Numbered from the stretch's first letter, positions 16,132-25,920 are shown. The stretch is 64,000 nt of DNA from Actinomyces sp. 432 (GCF_009930875.1 NZ_CP025249.1:1364001-1428000); one strand, 5' to 3'. Numbers and translations: made by a program. The notes: generated by a model not told the origin, from the sequence alone.

Positions 16132-17169
16132 TCAGGCAGTGAGCAGCGGGTCGCAGACGGCGTCTGAGGTCACGGTGGTCTCGCCGAGCAGGCCGCGGCC
16201 GGCGAGGAAGTCGATGGTCTCCCCCACCTGCTCGGGCACCAGCGCGCCCACCACCGTGTTCTCGTTGGGACGCACCAGCTCACCCGTGGCCACGGCCACC
16301 TCGCGCGCATTGTCCGCCTGCGTGGAGTCGACCAGGTCGGGCACGTACTCCTTGGTGGCCGCCACGGCGGCATCGGGGTCATCCACGAACTTGGTCATCC
16401 CGACTGCGGAGGCCGCAACTGCCGCCTCCAGCTCGCCGCGGCGGTCGGCGAGCACCTGCGGGGTGGTGATCAGGGAGGCGCCCAGCAGCGGCACCTCCTC
16501 GCCGATGGCGAGCACCCGCACCGGGGTGCCGTTCTGGGCGATTTGGACGGCGTCGTTGTTGGAGAATCCGGCGATCGCGTCGACCTTGCCGCTGGAGAGG
16601 GCGGCCTGCTGGGTGTAGCCGATCTCCTGCACATCGACGTCGTCCTCGCTCAGCCCTGCGGAGGACAACGCCACCAGCACCGAGTACCAGGTCTCCCCCG
16701 TTTTTCCGGGGGTGCCGATCGTCTTGCCGGCCAGGTCGGCCAGCTCGGTGACGTCGGACTCCTCGGGGACGATGATGCAGCCCGGGTAGCGCTGGTAGTA
16801 GCCGCCGATGATGACCAGCTCATTGCCATTGGACGCGGCCACGATGGCCTCGTCACCGCCCGCCACCACCACGTGCTCGGTCCCGGCCAGCAGGGCGTCG
16901 AACTGTCCCTCCTGCTCCCCGTGGTGGCGCAGGGAGACGCCCGGCGCGTACTCGCCGTCGGCCAGCGCCAGGTAGAAGGGCGCGAACTGCACGTTCGGGG
17001 TGTAGGTCATGCCGATCACCAGCCCGGAGGCGTCGGCGGAGGCGGAGACGTTGGAGCTCCGGGCGCCGCTGCCCGAGGCGCAGGCGGCGAGCAGGCCTAC
17101 GGCGCCCGCACCCATGGCGGTCAGAACTGTGCGGCGGCTCGGAGCCGGGCGCGGGGTAAGAGCGGGCAT
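16132..17169 (-). CDS. ABC transporter substrate-binding lipoprotein, probable riboflavin uptake (RibY-like)
   Basis: The 345-residue protein belongs to the NMT1/THI5-SsuA-like family of binding proteins. The N-terminus has a twin-arginine-type signal (SRRTVLTAMG) followed by the lipobox LLAAC with Cys30, so it is probably exported and lipid-anchored. The mature part begins SGLVIGMTYTPNVQFAPFY, with VVVAGGDEAIV and GKTIGTPGKTGETWYS typical of the family. On sequence alone it could bind a pyrimidine, sulfonate or similar compound. The FMN riboswitch upstream of the operon points to riboflavin, as in the RibXY systems. It is separated from the permease gene by 101 bases. Function by context is good, direct evidence absent. 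Confidence 0.75.
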   Translation of the reverse strand: MPALTPRPAPSRRTVLTAMGAGAVGLLAACASGSGARSSNVSASADASGLVIGMTYTPNVQFAPFYLALADGEYAPGVSLRHHGEQEGQFDALLAGTEHVVVAGGDEAIVAASNGNELVIIGGYYQRYPGCIIVPEESDVTELADLAGKTIGTPGKTGETWYSVLVALSSAGLSEDDVDVQEIGYTQQAALSSGKVDAIAGFSNNDAVQIAQNGTPVRVLAIGEEVPLLGASLITTPQVLADRRGELEAAVAASAVGMTKFVDDPDAAVAATKEYVPDLVDSTQADNAREVAVATGELVRPNENTVVGALVPEQVGETIDFLAGRGLLGETTVTSDAVCDPLLTA

Positions 17170-17270
17170 GAGGTTCCTTTCGGTGCCGTGCGGCGGTTAG
17201 AAGATTCGGACGGGCAAAACAGAGGGAATCGGTCGGTGGGTGTTTGCGCGAGGGGGCCGGTGGTGCCGGC

Positions 17271-18134
17271 TCAGGTGGCGCGGCGCCCCCGCATCGAGGC
17301 GACGACGCGGCTGCGCCGCTCCAGCTCGTGCAGCACCCAGTGGATGGTGGTGGCGATGACGCAAAGCACCACGATGGTGGAGAACAGCCCGGTGGTATCG
17401 ACCGTCTGGCGCTGGGAGGCGAGCACCATGCCCAGGCCCTCCCCGCCCATAGTCATCTCGCCGATCACGGCGCCGGTGACGGACAGGGTGAAGCCGGTGC
17501 GCAGGCCGGAGAGGATCGAGGGCAGCGCCATGGGCAGCTCCATGTAAATGAGCATGCTCACTCCGTGGGCGCCGTCCAGGCGGGCGGCGTCAATGACATC
17601 GGTATCCAGTCCACGCAGGCCCAGCAGGACCGTGACGGTGATGGGGAAGAAGACCATGAGCACGCACAGGACCACGGTCGGCACCGTCCCGTAGCCGATC
17701 CACACCACCAGTAGCGGGGCAATGGCGATGGCTGGAACTGCCTGGGACGCCGCCACATACGGCAGGACGGCGCGGGAGAAGCGGCGGGAGCGGTACAGGG
17801 TCCAGGCCAGGGGCAGCGATAGGGCGGCGGCGGCCAGGCAGCCGAGCAGCGCCTCCCGCAGGGTCACCCAGGCGTATCCGGCCAGGCCGCCCTGGGTGAA
17901 GGCGAGCACCAGGCGGCGGGCGACGTCGAGGGGGCCGGGCAGGAAGACCGGCGGGATCAGTCCGGCGCGGGTAATCGCCCACCAGGCCAGCAGCAGCATG
18001 GCCCCAAGCGTCACGGGCGGGCTCAGCAACGGTCGCAGCAGGCAGGGCGATCCGATGTGCGGGCTCCGCGGCGCGCGGGCGGCCTCGCGTTCGGCCACGC
18101 CGAGGCCGATGCTGGCGACGGTGGCGCTCGTCAT
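17271..18134 (-). CDS. ABC transporter permease, probable riboflavin uptake (RibX-like)
   Basis: The 287-residue inner-membrane permease is of the SsuC/TauC/ThiX type. It has about six hydrophobic segments and the EAA loop DAARLDGAHGVSMLIYMELP that contacts the ATPase. The ATG at 18134 is chosen because GGAGAGGA lies just upstream; the frame stays open to 18308 but that part overlaps the riboswitch leader. It is the first gene after the FMN riboswitch. No ATP-binding subunit is encoded in this operon, so the transporter must borrow one from elsewhere. Confidence 0.8.
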   Translation of the reverse strand: MTSATVASIGLGVAEREAARAPRSPHIGSPCLLRPLLSPPVTLGAMLLLAWWAITRAGLIPPVFLPGPLDVARRLVLAFTQGGLAGYAWVTLREALLGCLAAAALSLPLAWTLYRSRRFSRAVLPYVAASQAVPAIAIAPLLVVWIGYGTVPTVVLCVLMVFFPITVTVLLGLRGLDTDVIDAARLDGAHGVSMLIYMELPMALPSILSGLRTGFTLSVTGAVIGEMTMGGEGLGMVLASQRQTVDTTGLFSTIVVLCVIATTIHWVLHELERRSRVVASMRGRRAT

Positions 18135-18293
18135 GCACAGTGTCCTCTCCGGCTCCCCCGGAGCACCCACCCCGGGGCACTCCGGGGTGACGGGCGGTAC
18201 GCGCGTAGCGCCGCACGGCGCGGGTCCCTGCCTACAGCCGGGATGCGCCCGCATGGGAGCGCACCACGATCCGCCGACGCCGGACGCGCGCCA

Positions 18294-18432
18294 CGTGTCT
18301 CCTCCCATCCGGACTTTAACCGTCGGTACCGGAATTCCACCGGCTCAGCCGACCGCGCCCACCCTGCGGGTGGATGCGGTCGGGTCGCGGACTGTCACCG
18401 CCGGTTCGGGCTTTCACCGACCCCGGAGCACG
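18294..18432 (-). ncRNA. FMN riboswitch (RFN element)
   Basis: Read on the minus strand, the conserved RFN blocks appear in order: GGGGTCGGTGAAAGCCCG, ACCGGCGGTGACAGTCCGCG, GCTGAGCCGGTGGAATTCC, then ACCGACGGTTAAAGTCCGGA and TGGGAGGAGAC. The closing stem pairs the first and last blocks (GTGCTCC-side with GGAG-side). It lies 160 bases upstream of the permease start. FMN binding normally shuts down expression of riboflavin synthesis or uptake genes, so the transporter should be expressed when FMN is low. Confidence 0.95.
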
Positions 18433-18447
18433 TTGTATGCATCTCCG

Positions 18448-18476
18448 ACATTAGCGGCTGGTGACGGCAGCGGCAA
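18448..18476 (-). promoter_or_regulatory. Promoter of the FMN-riboswitch operon
   Basis: On the minus strand TTGCCG (18471-18476), a 17-base spacer and TAATGT (18448-18453) form a good housekeeping promoter. The predicted start lies a few bases before the 5' end of the riboswitch. Confidence 0.6.
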
Positions 18477-18557
18477 CCCCGCTCACCACTCCGAAGTCTT
18501 TTGCACATACGCGGCTAAGTGCACCAGGACGCGGACCGTGGACGTGTTCGCCGCTGC

Positions 18558-19685
18558 TCACCATTCCGTCGGGGCCAGGCGCCACGGGAATGCTGCCGCT
18601 CCGCCGCCGGGGTCGTCGGCGTCGAACAGGCCGGGCAGCCGCCGCCCGCAGTGCCGGCAGCAACCCGCCGTATCCAGCTCGTAGGTCTCCACCATGTAGC
18701 CATGGCGAGCGATAACCGCCTGCCCGCAGCCCGGGCACAGGGTCGTCGTGCCCTCCCCGCTACGCACATTGCCGAGGTACACGAAGCGCAGCCCCGCGTC
18801 CAGCGCCGCGCGGCGGGCCCGGCGCAGTGTCGCCACCGGCGTCGGCGGCCGGTCCAGCATGCGGTGGGCGGGATGGAAGGCCGTCAGGTGCAGCGGCGTG
18901 TCCGCACCAAGTGCGCTAACCACCCAGGCGGCGAGCCGACCGACCTCCTCGGGCGAGTCGTTCAGGCCCGGGATGAGCAGCGTGGTCAGCTCCAGCCAGG
19001 CAGTGGTGCGCTCGCGCACGCGCACCAGCGTGTCCTGCACGTCCCGCAGCCGCGCGCCGGTGACCTTCCGGTAGAAGTCCTCGGTGAAGCCCTTGAGGTC
19101 AATGTTCGCGGCGTCGACGGCGCCGAACAGCTCCAGCGCCGGCTGGTCGCAGATCCACCCGGCGCTGACCGCGTAGGCCAGCAGCCCGCGCTCGTGGCAG
19201 GCGCGGGCAGTGTCGATGGCGTACTCGGCGAAGACCACCGGGTCGTTGTAGGTGAAGGCGACAGCGCGGGCACCCAACCGGGCGGCCTGATCGGCGATCC
19301 GGTCCGGTGGGGCGTCCACGCTCAGCACCTCGGTGGAGCGGGCTGTGGAGATCTCCCAGTTCTGACAGAACTTGCACGACAGGTTGCAGCCTGCGGTGCC
19401 GAAGGACAGCACTGAACTGCCGGGGTGGACGTGGTTCAGCGGCTTCTTCTCAACCGGGTCCAGGCACACACCCGTGGACCGGCCATAGGCGGTCAGCACA
19501 ATCCGCTCCCCGTTGCGCCGCCGCACGAAGCAGAAGCCGCGCTGTCCCTCCCGCAGGCGGCAGTGGCGCGAGCACAGGTCGCACTGCAGCCGCCCGTCCG
19601 GCAGCGGGTGCCACCAGCGGGCCGTGTAGCCGGCGTCCCCACCTGCGGTGCCCGGCCGGGAGACGGGCGGGGCGGAGGCGGTCAT
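18558..19685 (-). CDS. amrS: AmmeMemoRadiSam system radical SAM enzyme (AmrS)
   Basis: The 375-residue radical SAM protein has the cluster motif CNLSCKFC (Cys100, Cys104, Cys107) inside GTAGCNLSCKFCQNWEIS. An N-terminal Cys set (CDLCSRHC, GFC) and a C-terminal zinc-ribbon-like region (CPGCGQAVIARHGY, CCRHCGRRLPG) flank the barrel. It is the third member of the widely conserved but functionally unassigned AmmeMemoRadiSam trio. The ATG at 19685 overlaps the stop codon of the Memo/AMMECR1 gene as ATGA and is preceded by GGGAGGAG, so the two are coupled. Confidence 0.93.
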   Translation of the reverse strand: MTASAPPVSRPGTAGGDAGYTARWWHPLPDGRLQCDLCSRHCRLREGQRGFCFVRRRNGERIVLTAYGRSTGVCLDPVEKKPLNHVHPGSSVLSFGTAGCNLSCKFCQNWEISTARSTEVLSVDAPPDRIADQAARLGARAVAFTYNDPVVFAEYAIDTARACHERGLLAYAVSAGWICDQPALELFGAVDAANIDLKGFTEDFYRKVTGARLRDVQDTLVRVRERTTAWLELTTLLIPGLNDSPEEVGRLAAWVVSALGADTPLHLTAFHPAHRMLDRPPTPVATLRRARRAALDAGLRFVYLGNVRSGEGTTTLCPGCGQAVIARHGYMVETYELDTAGCCRHCGRRLPGLFDADDPGGGAAAFPWRLAPTEW

Positions 19686-21105
19686 GACTCCTCCCAGGCG
19701 CGGACCCGGTAGGTCTCCGCGACCAGTTCCGCATCCCAGAATCCGGCGGGCCAGCCGGCCTTGCGCTTGAGCCGGCGCAGGAATTCGGCCGGGTCGGGCA
19801 GCTCGTCCCATACCTGCGGCAGGAAGGTGGCGCGCCGGGCCCCAGCGACAGCACTACGCCGTCGACGCCGGGGCGCAGGCGGCGGAGCAGCTCCTGCTCC
19901 TCATGGACCTCCAGGCGTTCCGGCGTACTCAGCACCGACACCTCCAGGCTCAGGGCCGGCAGCTCCGTGGCCGTGACGGGCGGAAACCGCGGGTCGCGCA
20001 GGGCGGCGGCAACGGCGTTGGCCACGACGTCCTCGCCAAGCGGTCGGCGCGCCTCCAGCGAGCCGATGCAGCCGCGCAGAGAGCCGTCCGCGCTGCGCAG
20101 GGTTACGAAGGCGGCACCGGGACGATCCAGCCAGTTGGGCCCCTCCCCCGCCGGCAACTCGGCGGGATAGCCGGCCTCGGCGCCCACGGCGCGGGCGATC
20201 GCCCGGCGTGCCAGCGGCAGCAGCGTGTTTCCGGCGTCGGCGGGCGGCTCGGTCGCCTGTGTATCCGCGGCTGCCACGGTGACGGCAGGTTCGTCCCCTG
20301 CGGTGGGCGCCTCGTGGAGGGCGACGGCGCAGTAGCCGACCACCCGGTCCGGGTTACCGGCGGTGTCGGCCGATGTGCACCGCCCCAGCAGTTCGGCGCG
20401 CATGCCGTGCTCCTGCGCGGCCAGAAGCATGCCGTTCAACGGGGTGGCGCCGCAGGCGCGGTCGTGCGGGATGGTGGAGTCCAGTGCCAGGATGCGCGCA
20501 ACGGTCTCCGTGTCAACCGCTATTGCCAGGTCTTGCGGCAGGTAGTGGGACAGGTCGGAGGAGATGATGATGACGGTCTCCGGCCCGCCCCACAGTGCAC
20601 TGATCACGTCGGCAACGGTGCGGGCCGAGGCGTCGCCGGCCGCCAGTGGCACCACTGTTACATCGCCGAGCACCGTCTGGATGAAGGGCAGCTGCACCTC
20701 CAGGGAGTGCTCCTGGGCGTGTACCTCCGGCGCGGTGCTCACCCCGGGCAGGGTGGCTGCCTGGGCGCAGCCGGCAGCGTCAGCCTCCAGCACTCCCAGG
20801 GGCGTGGCCAGCTGGTCCGCGCCAGGCAGGGCCAGCCCGCGCACCGGCACTCGGTGGGTGGGGCCGAGCAGCACCACTCGGGTGATGCGCCCCCGGCCTG
20901 CCTCCAGGCGCGCGTAGGCGCGCGCCGCCATGGGGCCGGAGTAGATGTAGCCGGCGTGCGGGACAACGAGGGCCTTGGGCACGGTCACGTGCCCAGGCAA
21001 TTGGGTGCGTTCCTGGGTGAGCAGGTCGGCGAGCGCGCGTTTCAGGGCGCGGTCGTCCCCGGGGTAGAAGCTTCCGGCGACGGCTGGACGGCGGACGATC
21101 TTCAT
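19682..21105 (-). CDS. Memo-AMMECR1 fusion protein (AmmeMemoRadiSam components B and A), one frameshift
   Basis: The N-terminal Memo domain (from KIVRRPAVAGSFYP) carries the metal-site segments VVPHAGYIYSGPMAA, EHSLEVQLPFIQ and DRACGATPLNG. The C-terminal AMMECR1 domain has RGCIGSLEARRPLGEDV and DPRFPPVTATELP. The frame breaks at 19837-19843 in a GGGCCCC stretch; restoring one base gives an AMMECR1 C-terminus that ends at the ATGA shared with amrS. This is probably a base-calling error. The ATG at 21105 begins the conserved domain and has GGGAGAG upstream. Homologues suggest a role with the radical SAM partner in modifying some substrate; nothing is proven. Confidence 0.88.
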
Positions 21106-21180
21106 AGCGTTCTCTCCCTTGAGCACCACCAGGATACTCCGGTTCGGTACGCGCAGGCCGGGCCCCCAGTCCGGCGGGTG

Positions 21181-22662
21181 TCAGCGGGCGGCGGCCACCG
21201 CGGCCTCGAACTCGTCGGCGACCGCCGCATCGGGATGCCCCGCCCGCGAGACCAGCCAGGCTGCCAGGGCATTGGCGGCGAAGCCGGGGGCGAGCTCGTA
21301 CAGGTCGAAGATGCCGCCGGGACCGCCGGAGACATTGCCCCACACCATTACCACCGCGGCGCCGGCGAGAATCCCGACGAATGCGCCCGTGGCAGTCAGC
21401 CGCTTCCAGTACAGGCACAGCAGGACTGTAGGGCCGAATGAGGCGCCGAAGCCCGCCCACGCGAAGGCGACCAGCGCCAGGATCGTGTCATTGGGCGTCC
21501 ACGCCATTGCGGCGGCGATCACGGCTACGGCCAGTACGGCGAAGCGGGAGTACATGACCAGGCGGCGCTGCGAGACCTGCCGGCGGAACACGTGCCGGTA
21601 CAGGTCCTCGATCAGGGCGGAGGAGGTGACCAGCAGCTGGCTGGAGATGGTGGACATGATCGCAGCCAGGATGGCGGCCAGCATGAATCCGGCGATAAAC
21701 GGGTGGAACAAGAGCTGGCCCAGGGCGATGAACACGGTCTCCGGGTTGGCCAACGCGCCCCCGTCGCGCTGGAAGATGGCTACCCCGACGATGGCGGTGG
21801 CGGCGGCGCCGGCGACGGCGAACAGCATCCACCCGATCCCGATGCGGCGCCCGGAGAGCGCCTCCTGGGGGCTGCGCAGAGCCATGAAGCGCACGATGAT
21901 GTGCGGTTGCCCGAAGTAGCCCAGGCCCCAGGCTAGGGAGGAGACGATTCCAATCACGGAGGTGGTGGGGCCCAGCACCGCCCAGTAGTGCGGGTCAACC
22001 TCGCTGACCGCGTGCAGGGCCGGTCCGAGCCCGCCGAGCCGGATCACTCCCACAATGGGCACGGCAACAAGCGCGGTGACCATCATGATGCCCTGCACCA
22101 AGTCCGTGTATGACACCGCCAGGAATCCGCCGACCAGCGTGTACATCACCGTAATGGCGGCAACCAGCGTCAGCCCGAGCCGGTACTCCATCCCGAAGGA
22201 CGACTCGAAGAACGTGCCGCCGGAAACCATGCCGGAGGAGACGTAGAAGGTGAAGAACACGACGATTACGCCGCCACTGGCCCAACGCAGCAGGTGCCGG
22301 TCGTCGTGCAGGCGGTTGTCCAGGAAGCTGGGAATCGTGATGGAGTCGTGAGCGACCTCCGTATAGGAGCGCAGCCGGGGCGCCACGTACCGCCAGTTCA
22401 GCCAGGCGCCCGCCGTCAGCCCGACGGCGATCCATGCCTCCACCAACCCGCCGGCATATAACGCGCCCGGCAGCCCCATCAGCAGCCAGCCGGACATGTC
22501 GGAGGCGCCTGCGGACAGTGCGGTGACCGCGGGCCCGAGCCCGCGGTCCGCCAGCATGTAGTCGTCCAAGGAGTCGTTATGACCGTACGCCCACCAGCCG
22601 ATCGCCACCATTCCGACGAAGTAGATGATCATGGAGATGGCTTGGAAGGTTGTCTCGGTCAT
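21181..22662 (-). CDS. putP: Sodium/proline symporter PutP
   Basis: The 493-residue SSS-family transporter has the expected hydrophobic segments. Typical PutP stretches are AGASDMSGWLLMGLPGA, VLTDRGLG-like ADRGLGPAVTAL, FFTFYVSSGMVSGG, YTLVGGFLAVSYTDLVQG and SLAWGLGYFGQPHI. It would bring in proline with sodium. The ATG is at 22662, only 7 bases after the dhaM stop codon on the same strand, so it is probably transcribed together with dhaKLM although the functions are not obviously linked. Confidence 0.93.
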   Translation of the reverse strand: MTETTFQAISMIIYFVGMVAIGWWAYGHNDSLDDYMLADRGLGPAVTALSAGASDMSGWLLMGLPGALYAGGLVEAWIAVGLTAGAWLNWRYVAPRLRSYTEVAHDSITIPSFLDNRLHDDRHLLRWASGGVIVVFFTFYVSSGMVSGGTFFESSFGMEYRLGLTLVAAITVMYTLVGGFLAVSYTDLVQGIMMVTALVAVPIVGVIRLGGLGPALHAVSEVDPHYWAVLGPTTSVIGIVSSLAWGLGYFGQPHIIVRFMALRSPQEALSGRRIGIGWMLFAVAGAAATAIVGVAIFQRDGGALANPETVFIALGQLLFHPFIAGFMLAAILAAIMSTISSQLLVTSSALIEDLYRHVFRRQVSQRRLVMYSRFAVLAVAVIAAAMAWTPNDTILALVAFAWAGFGASFGPTVLLCLYWKRLTATGAFVGILAGAAVVMVWGNVSGGPGGIFDLYELAPGFAANALAAWLVSRAGHPDAAVADEFEAAVAAAR

Positions 22663-22669
22663 GATTCTC

Positions 22670-23089
22670 CTACGGGGGTGGGGGGCCTACAACCTGCCGC
22701 AGTTTAAGCGAGGCCGCGGCGTCGGCGTCGGCGAGTACCACTTCGGGGGCCTCACCGGTGCCGGCGGCCGCGTACGCGGCGACCAGTCCCTCCACCAGGG
22801 CACCGCCGGAGAGCCGCACGCGCGCGGCCAGTTCCGGTTCCAGCAGCTCCAGGGCCATCTGCGCGCTGAGCACACCACTGCCCAGGTCTGCCAGGACCAC
22901 CACCCCACTTCCGTCGTCGGCACGCTCGATCGCCGCCATGATCTCAGTGGCGTCAGTGCCCAGGGTGCCGTCGGGCAGTCCCGCCGCCACCTCCAGCGGC
23001 GCGTCCAGGCCCGGAATCAGAGCTGTTGCGAGCGCCACCGCGGCGTCTGCGAGCGGGCGCGAATGGGAGACGACGACGATGCCCGTCAT
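22670..23089 (-). CDS. dhaM: PTS-dependent dihydroxyacetone kinase, phosphotransferase subunit DhaM
   Basis: The 139-residue EIIA-mannose-like domain begins TGIVVVSHSRPLADAA; His9 is the phosphate-accepting residue. It continues with VVLADLGSGVLSAQMALELL. It is the short, single-domain form without the fused HPr and EI domains of E. coli DhaM, so it should take phosphate from the general HPr. The start codon overlaps the dhaL stop codon (ATGA). Confidence 0.93.
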   Translation of the reverse strand: MTGIVVVSHSRPLADAAVALATALIPGLDAPLEVAAGLPDGTLGTDATEIMAAIERADDGSGVVVLADLGSGVLSAQMALELLEPELAARVRLSGGALVEGLVAAYAAAGTGEAPEVVLADADAAASLKLRQVVGPPPP

Positions 23090-23778
23090 GCGGCGCCCGC
23101 CGCGGTTCCGGAGACGACGTCGGCAAGCGCCTGCATGATCAGGGCGGTGGAGGCGGCGCCGGGGTCGACGTGGCCGACCGACCGCTCCCCCAGGTAGGAG
23201 GCGCGCCCTTTCTTCGCCAGCATGGGCGCGGTGGCCGCGCGGCCCGCATCCGCAGCGGCCGCTGCCTGCTCGACTGCGGCCGCCAAGGCTGAACCGGTCT
23301 CCGCCGGGGCGGGTGCCGCTGCACCGGTACGCAAAGCGCTCAAGGCAGGATTCCAGGCGTCGATCATGGTCTTGTCGCCGGACTCGGCGTTACCGCGCTG
23401 CACAATGCCGCCGATCCCGGCGGCCACGGCCTCCGCCAGGGCGGCCACGTCCAGGGACTGCTGGCCGGCGCAGGCGGTGGACATGCGCAGGAAGAACGTG
23501 CCGTACAGCGGGCCGGCGGCTCCGCCGACCTTAGAGATCAGTGCCATGGCGGTCTGCTTGAGCACCGCCGCCGGGGTCTCCGGCTGCTCGGGCAGCGCCT
23601 CGACCGCGGCGGCAAGACCACGTTTCATGTTCGCGCCGTGGTCGGCGTCGCCGATGGCCGCATCCAGGGCGGTCAGCTCATCGGCGTGGGTGGAGATCAA
23701 CTGGCTAGTACGGCGGATCCAGGCGGCGACGTCGGCTGCGCGAAGCGCGGTCAGGGGGGTTGGTGCGTTCACGGTCAT
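23086..23778 (-). CDS. dhaL: Dihydroxyacetone kinase ADP-binding subunit DhaL
   Basis: The 230-residue all-helical DAK2-type subunit holds the permanently bound ADP that relays phosphate from DhaM to dihydroxyacetone on DhaK. The Mg-ADP site AIGDADHGANMKRG (residues 41-54) is intact, with GGAAGPLYGTFFLR and GNAESGDKTMIDAWNPA also conserved. It starts at 23778, 4 bases after dhaK. Confidence 0.95.
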   Translation of the reverse strand: MTVNAPTPLTALRAADVAAWIRRTSQLISTHADELTALDAAIGDADHGANMKRGLAAAVEALPEQPETPAAVLKQTAMALISKVGGAAGPLYGTFFLRMSTACAGQQSLDVAALAEAVAAGIGGIVQRGNAESGDKTMIDAWNPALSALRTGAAAPAPAETGSALAAAVEQAAAAADAGRAATAPMLAKKGRASYLGERSVGHVDPGAASTALIMQALADVVSGTAAGAA

Positions 23779-23782
23779 ATTC

Positions 23783-24787
<1,005 letters not shown>

Positions 24788-24948
24788 GACAGAACTGTAC
24801 CGCGAATGAGGCGCCGGTCACGGCCGAGACCGGGTACAGCGTCCGCTTCGGTACGCGACCGGGCCGACCGGTCCCGCACATACCGCCCGGCTGCCGGAGG
24901 ACAGGTGCCGCGGGCTGGGCAGTGACGCGCACCCAGTGACGCCTAGTC

Positions 24949-25013
24949 AGCGACTGTATTCAGAGACTGTATTCAGAGACTGTACTCAGAGACTGTACTC
25001 AGAGACTGCACTC
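24949..25013. repeat. Tandem repeat, five 13-bp units
   Basis: Five adjacent units of AGAGACTGTATTC (first AGCGACTGTATTC, units three and four AGAGACTGTACTC, last AGAGACTGCACTC) run directly into the stop codon of acpS. The differences between units form a gradient, as expected from stepwise duplication. The unit length is not a whole number of helical turns, which argues against a protein-binding array. Confidence 0.9.
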
Positions 25014-25503
25014 AGCGGCGGGTGCACAGCACGACAGCGGCAGCCCAGTCGCCGTCGTGAGTCAGGGACACGGGCCAGCGCTCCGGGGCTGCTGCGCCTG
25101 CGCCCAGGGAGCCGGCCACATGGGCGGCAATGGCCCCGGTCAGGCGCAGCGAGGGACGCCCCCAGCGGTCTGTAACAGTTTCGATCTCCCGCCAGTCGAC
25201 CGTCTCCGCGGGCAGCTGCGGTGCCACCGCCCGGCCGGCGTGGACATTGGCTGCCTGGGACCAGGCCTTGATGAAGGCCTCCTTCGCGGCCCAGCGCCCG
25301 GCCAGGTGCTCGGCCTGCGCCGAGCCGGTGGCGTCGGCGCGGCGGGCGACGTCGCGCAGCTCGCGAGGGGTGAAGGTCCGCTCGGCGAAAACAGTGCCCG
25401 GCTGTTCCAACTGCTCGGCCAGGCCGGGGACATGCACGAGGTCCACCCCAACGCCGAGCACGCCCTTCACCTCAGGGACCTGGGGCGGGCTGGGCTGGCT
25501 CAT
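25012..25503 (-). CDS. acpS: Holo-[acyl-carrier-protein] synthase
   Basis: The 163-residue phosphopantetheinyl transferase has the Mg-binding GVGVDLVHVPGLAEQL, FTPRELRDV and GRWAAKEAFIKA motifs. It would attach phosphopantetheine to the ACP domain of the neighbouring FAS-I. In fungal FAS and some large bacterial FAS-I proteins this domain is fused; here it is separate and about 730 bases downstream of the FAS gene. The ATG at 25503 follows CTGGAGCC, a weak ribosome-binding site. Confidence 0.93.
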   Translation of the reverse strand: MSQPSPPQVPEVKGVLGVGVDLVHVPGLAEQLEQPGTVFAERTFTPRELRDVARRADATGSAQAEHLAGRWAAKEAFIKAWSQAANVHAGRAVAPQLPAETVDWREIETVTDRWGRPSLRLTGAIAAHVAGSLGAGAAAPERWPVSLTHDGDWAAAVVLCTRR

Positions 25504-25739
25504 GGCTCCAGTATCTCGCACCATCCGGCGGGCCGGCGCATGGTGACCACGGGCAGCACACCGCGCCACAGTGCGTCCGAACCCGGAACTGCTTGGAATC
25601 CGAGTCGAATGTAGTGGCCTGCGTGCTCGCAATGCCGAGCATGCGCCGGGGCTTGGCCGCGGTGCCTCGGGCGTCCTAGAAGCCATGACCTCAAGGTTCC
25701 CAAAGCTGTGGAAACAACGCACTACCTTCGCGTGGGGGC

Positions 25740-25920
25740 TCGTACATTCTGGCCGCCGATTCGGCACACATTGTGACGGTTCGTACCTTCTGGTCTGCGA
25801 TTCGTACTTTCTGACGACGGTACGTACATCTAGGTGCCGAACCGTCGCATAAAAGTACGAATCGTCGGTGCAAAGGTGCGAACCGTCAACCATAGGTACG
25901 AACTGTCAATACACAGACCA
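25740..25920. repeat. Inverted array of about nine 20-21 bp repeats upstream of acpS
   Basis: Units begin at about 25740, 25760, 25780, 25801, 25821, 25841, 25861, 25882 and 25902. The first half reads in one direction (for example TTCGTACTTTCTGACGACGG at 25801) and the second half in the other (ACCGTCGCATAAAAGTACGA at 25841, whose complement is nearly the same unit). The period is close to two helical turns. As a whole it is an imperfect palindrome centred near 25830 that could fold into a long hairpin. No coding frame explains it. Confidence 0.8.

Noticed and set aside
16132..18134. Thiamine-precursor or nitrate/sulfonate transporter
   Set aside because: The protein families alone would allow it, but the leader is an FMN, not a TPP, riboswitch.
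24949..25013. Iteron-type origin or regulator-binding array
   Set aside because: The 13-bp period would rotate sites around the helix, and no replication gene is nearby. A simple minisatellite is more likely.
25740..25920. CRISPR array
   Set aside because: The period of 20-21 bases leaves no room for spacers, the units are imperfect, and orientation flips in the middle. No cas genes are present.
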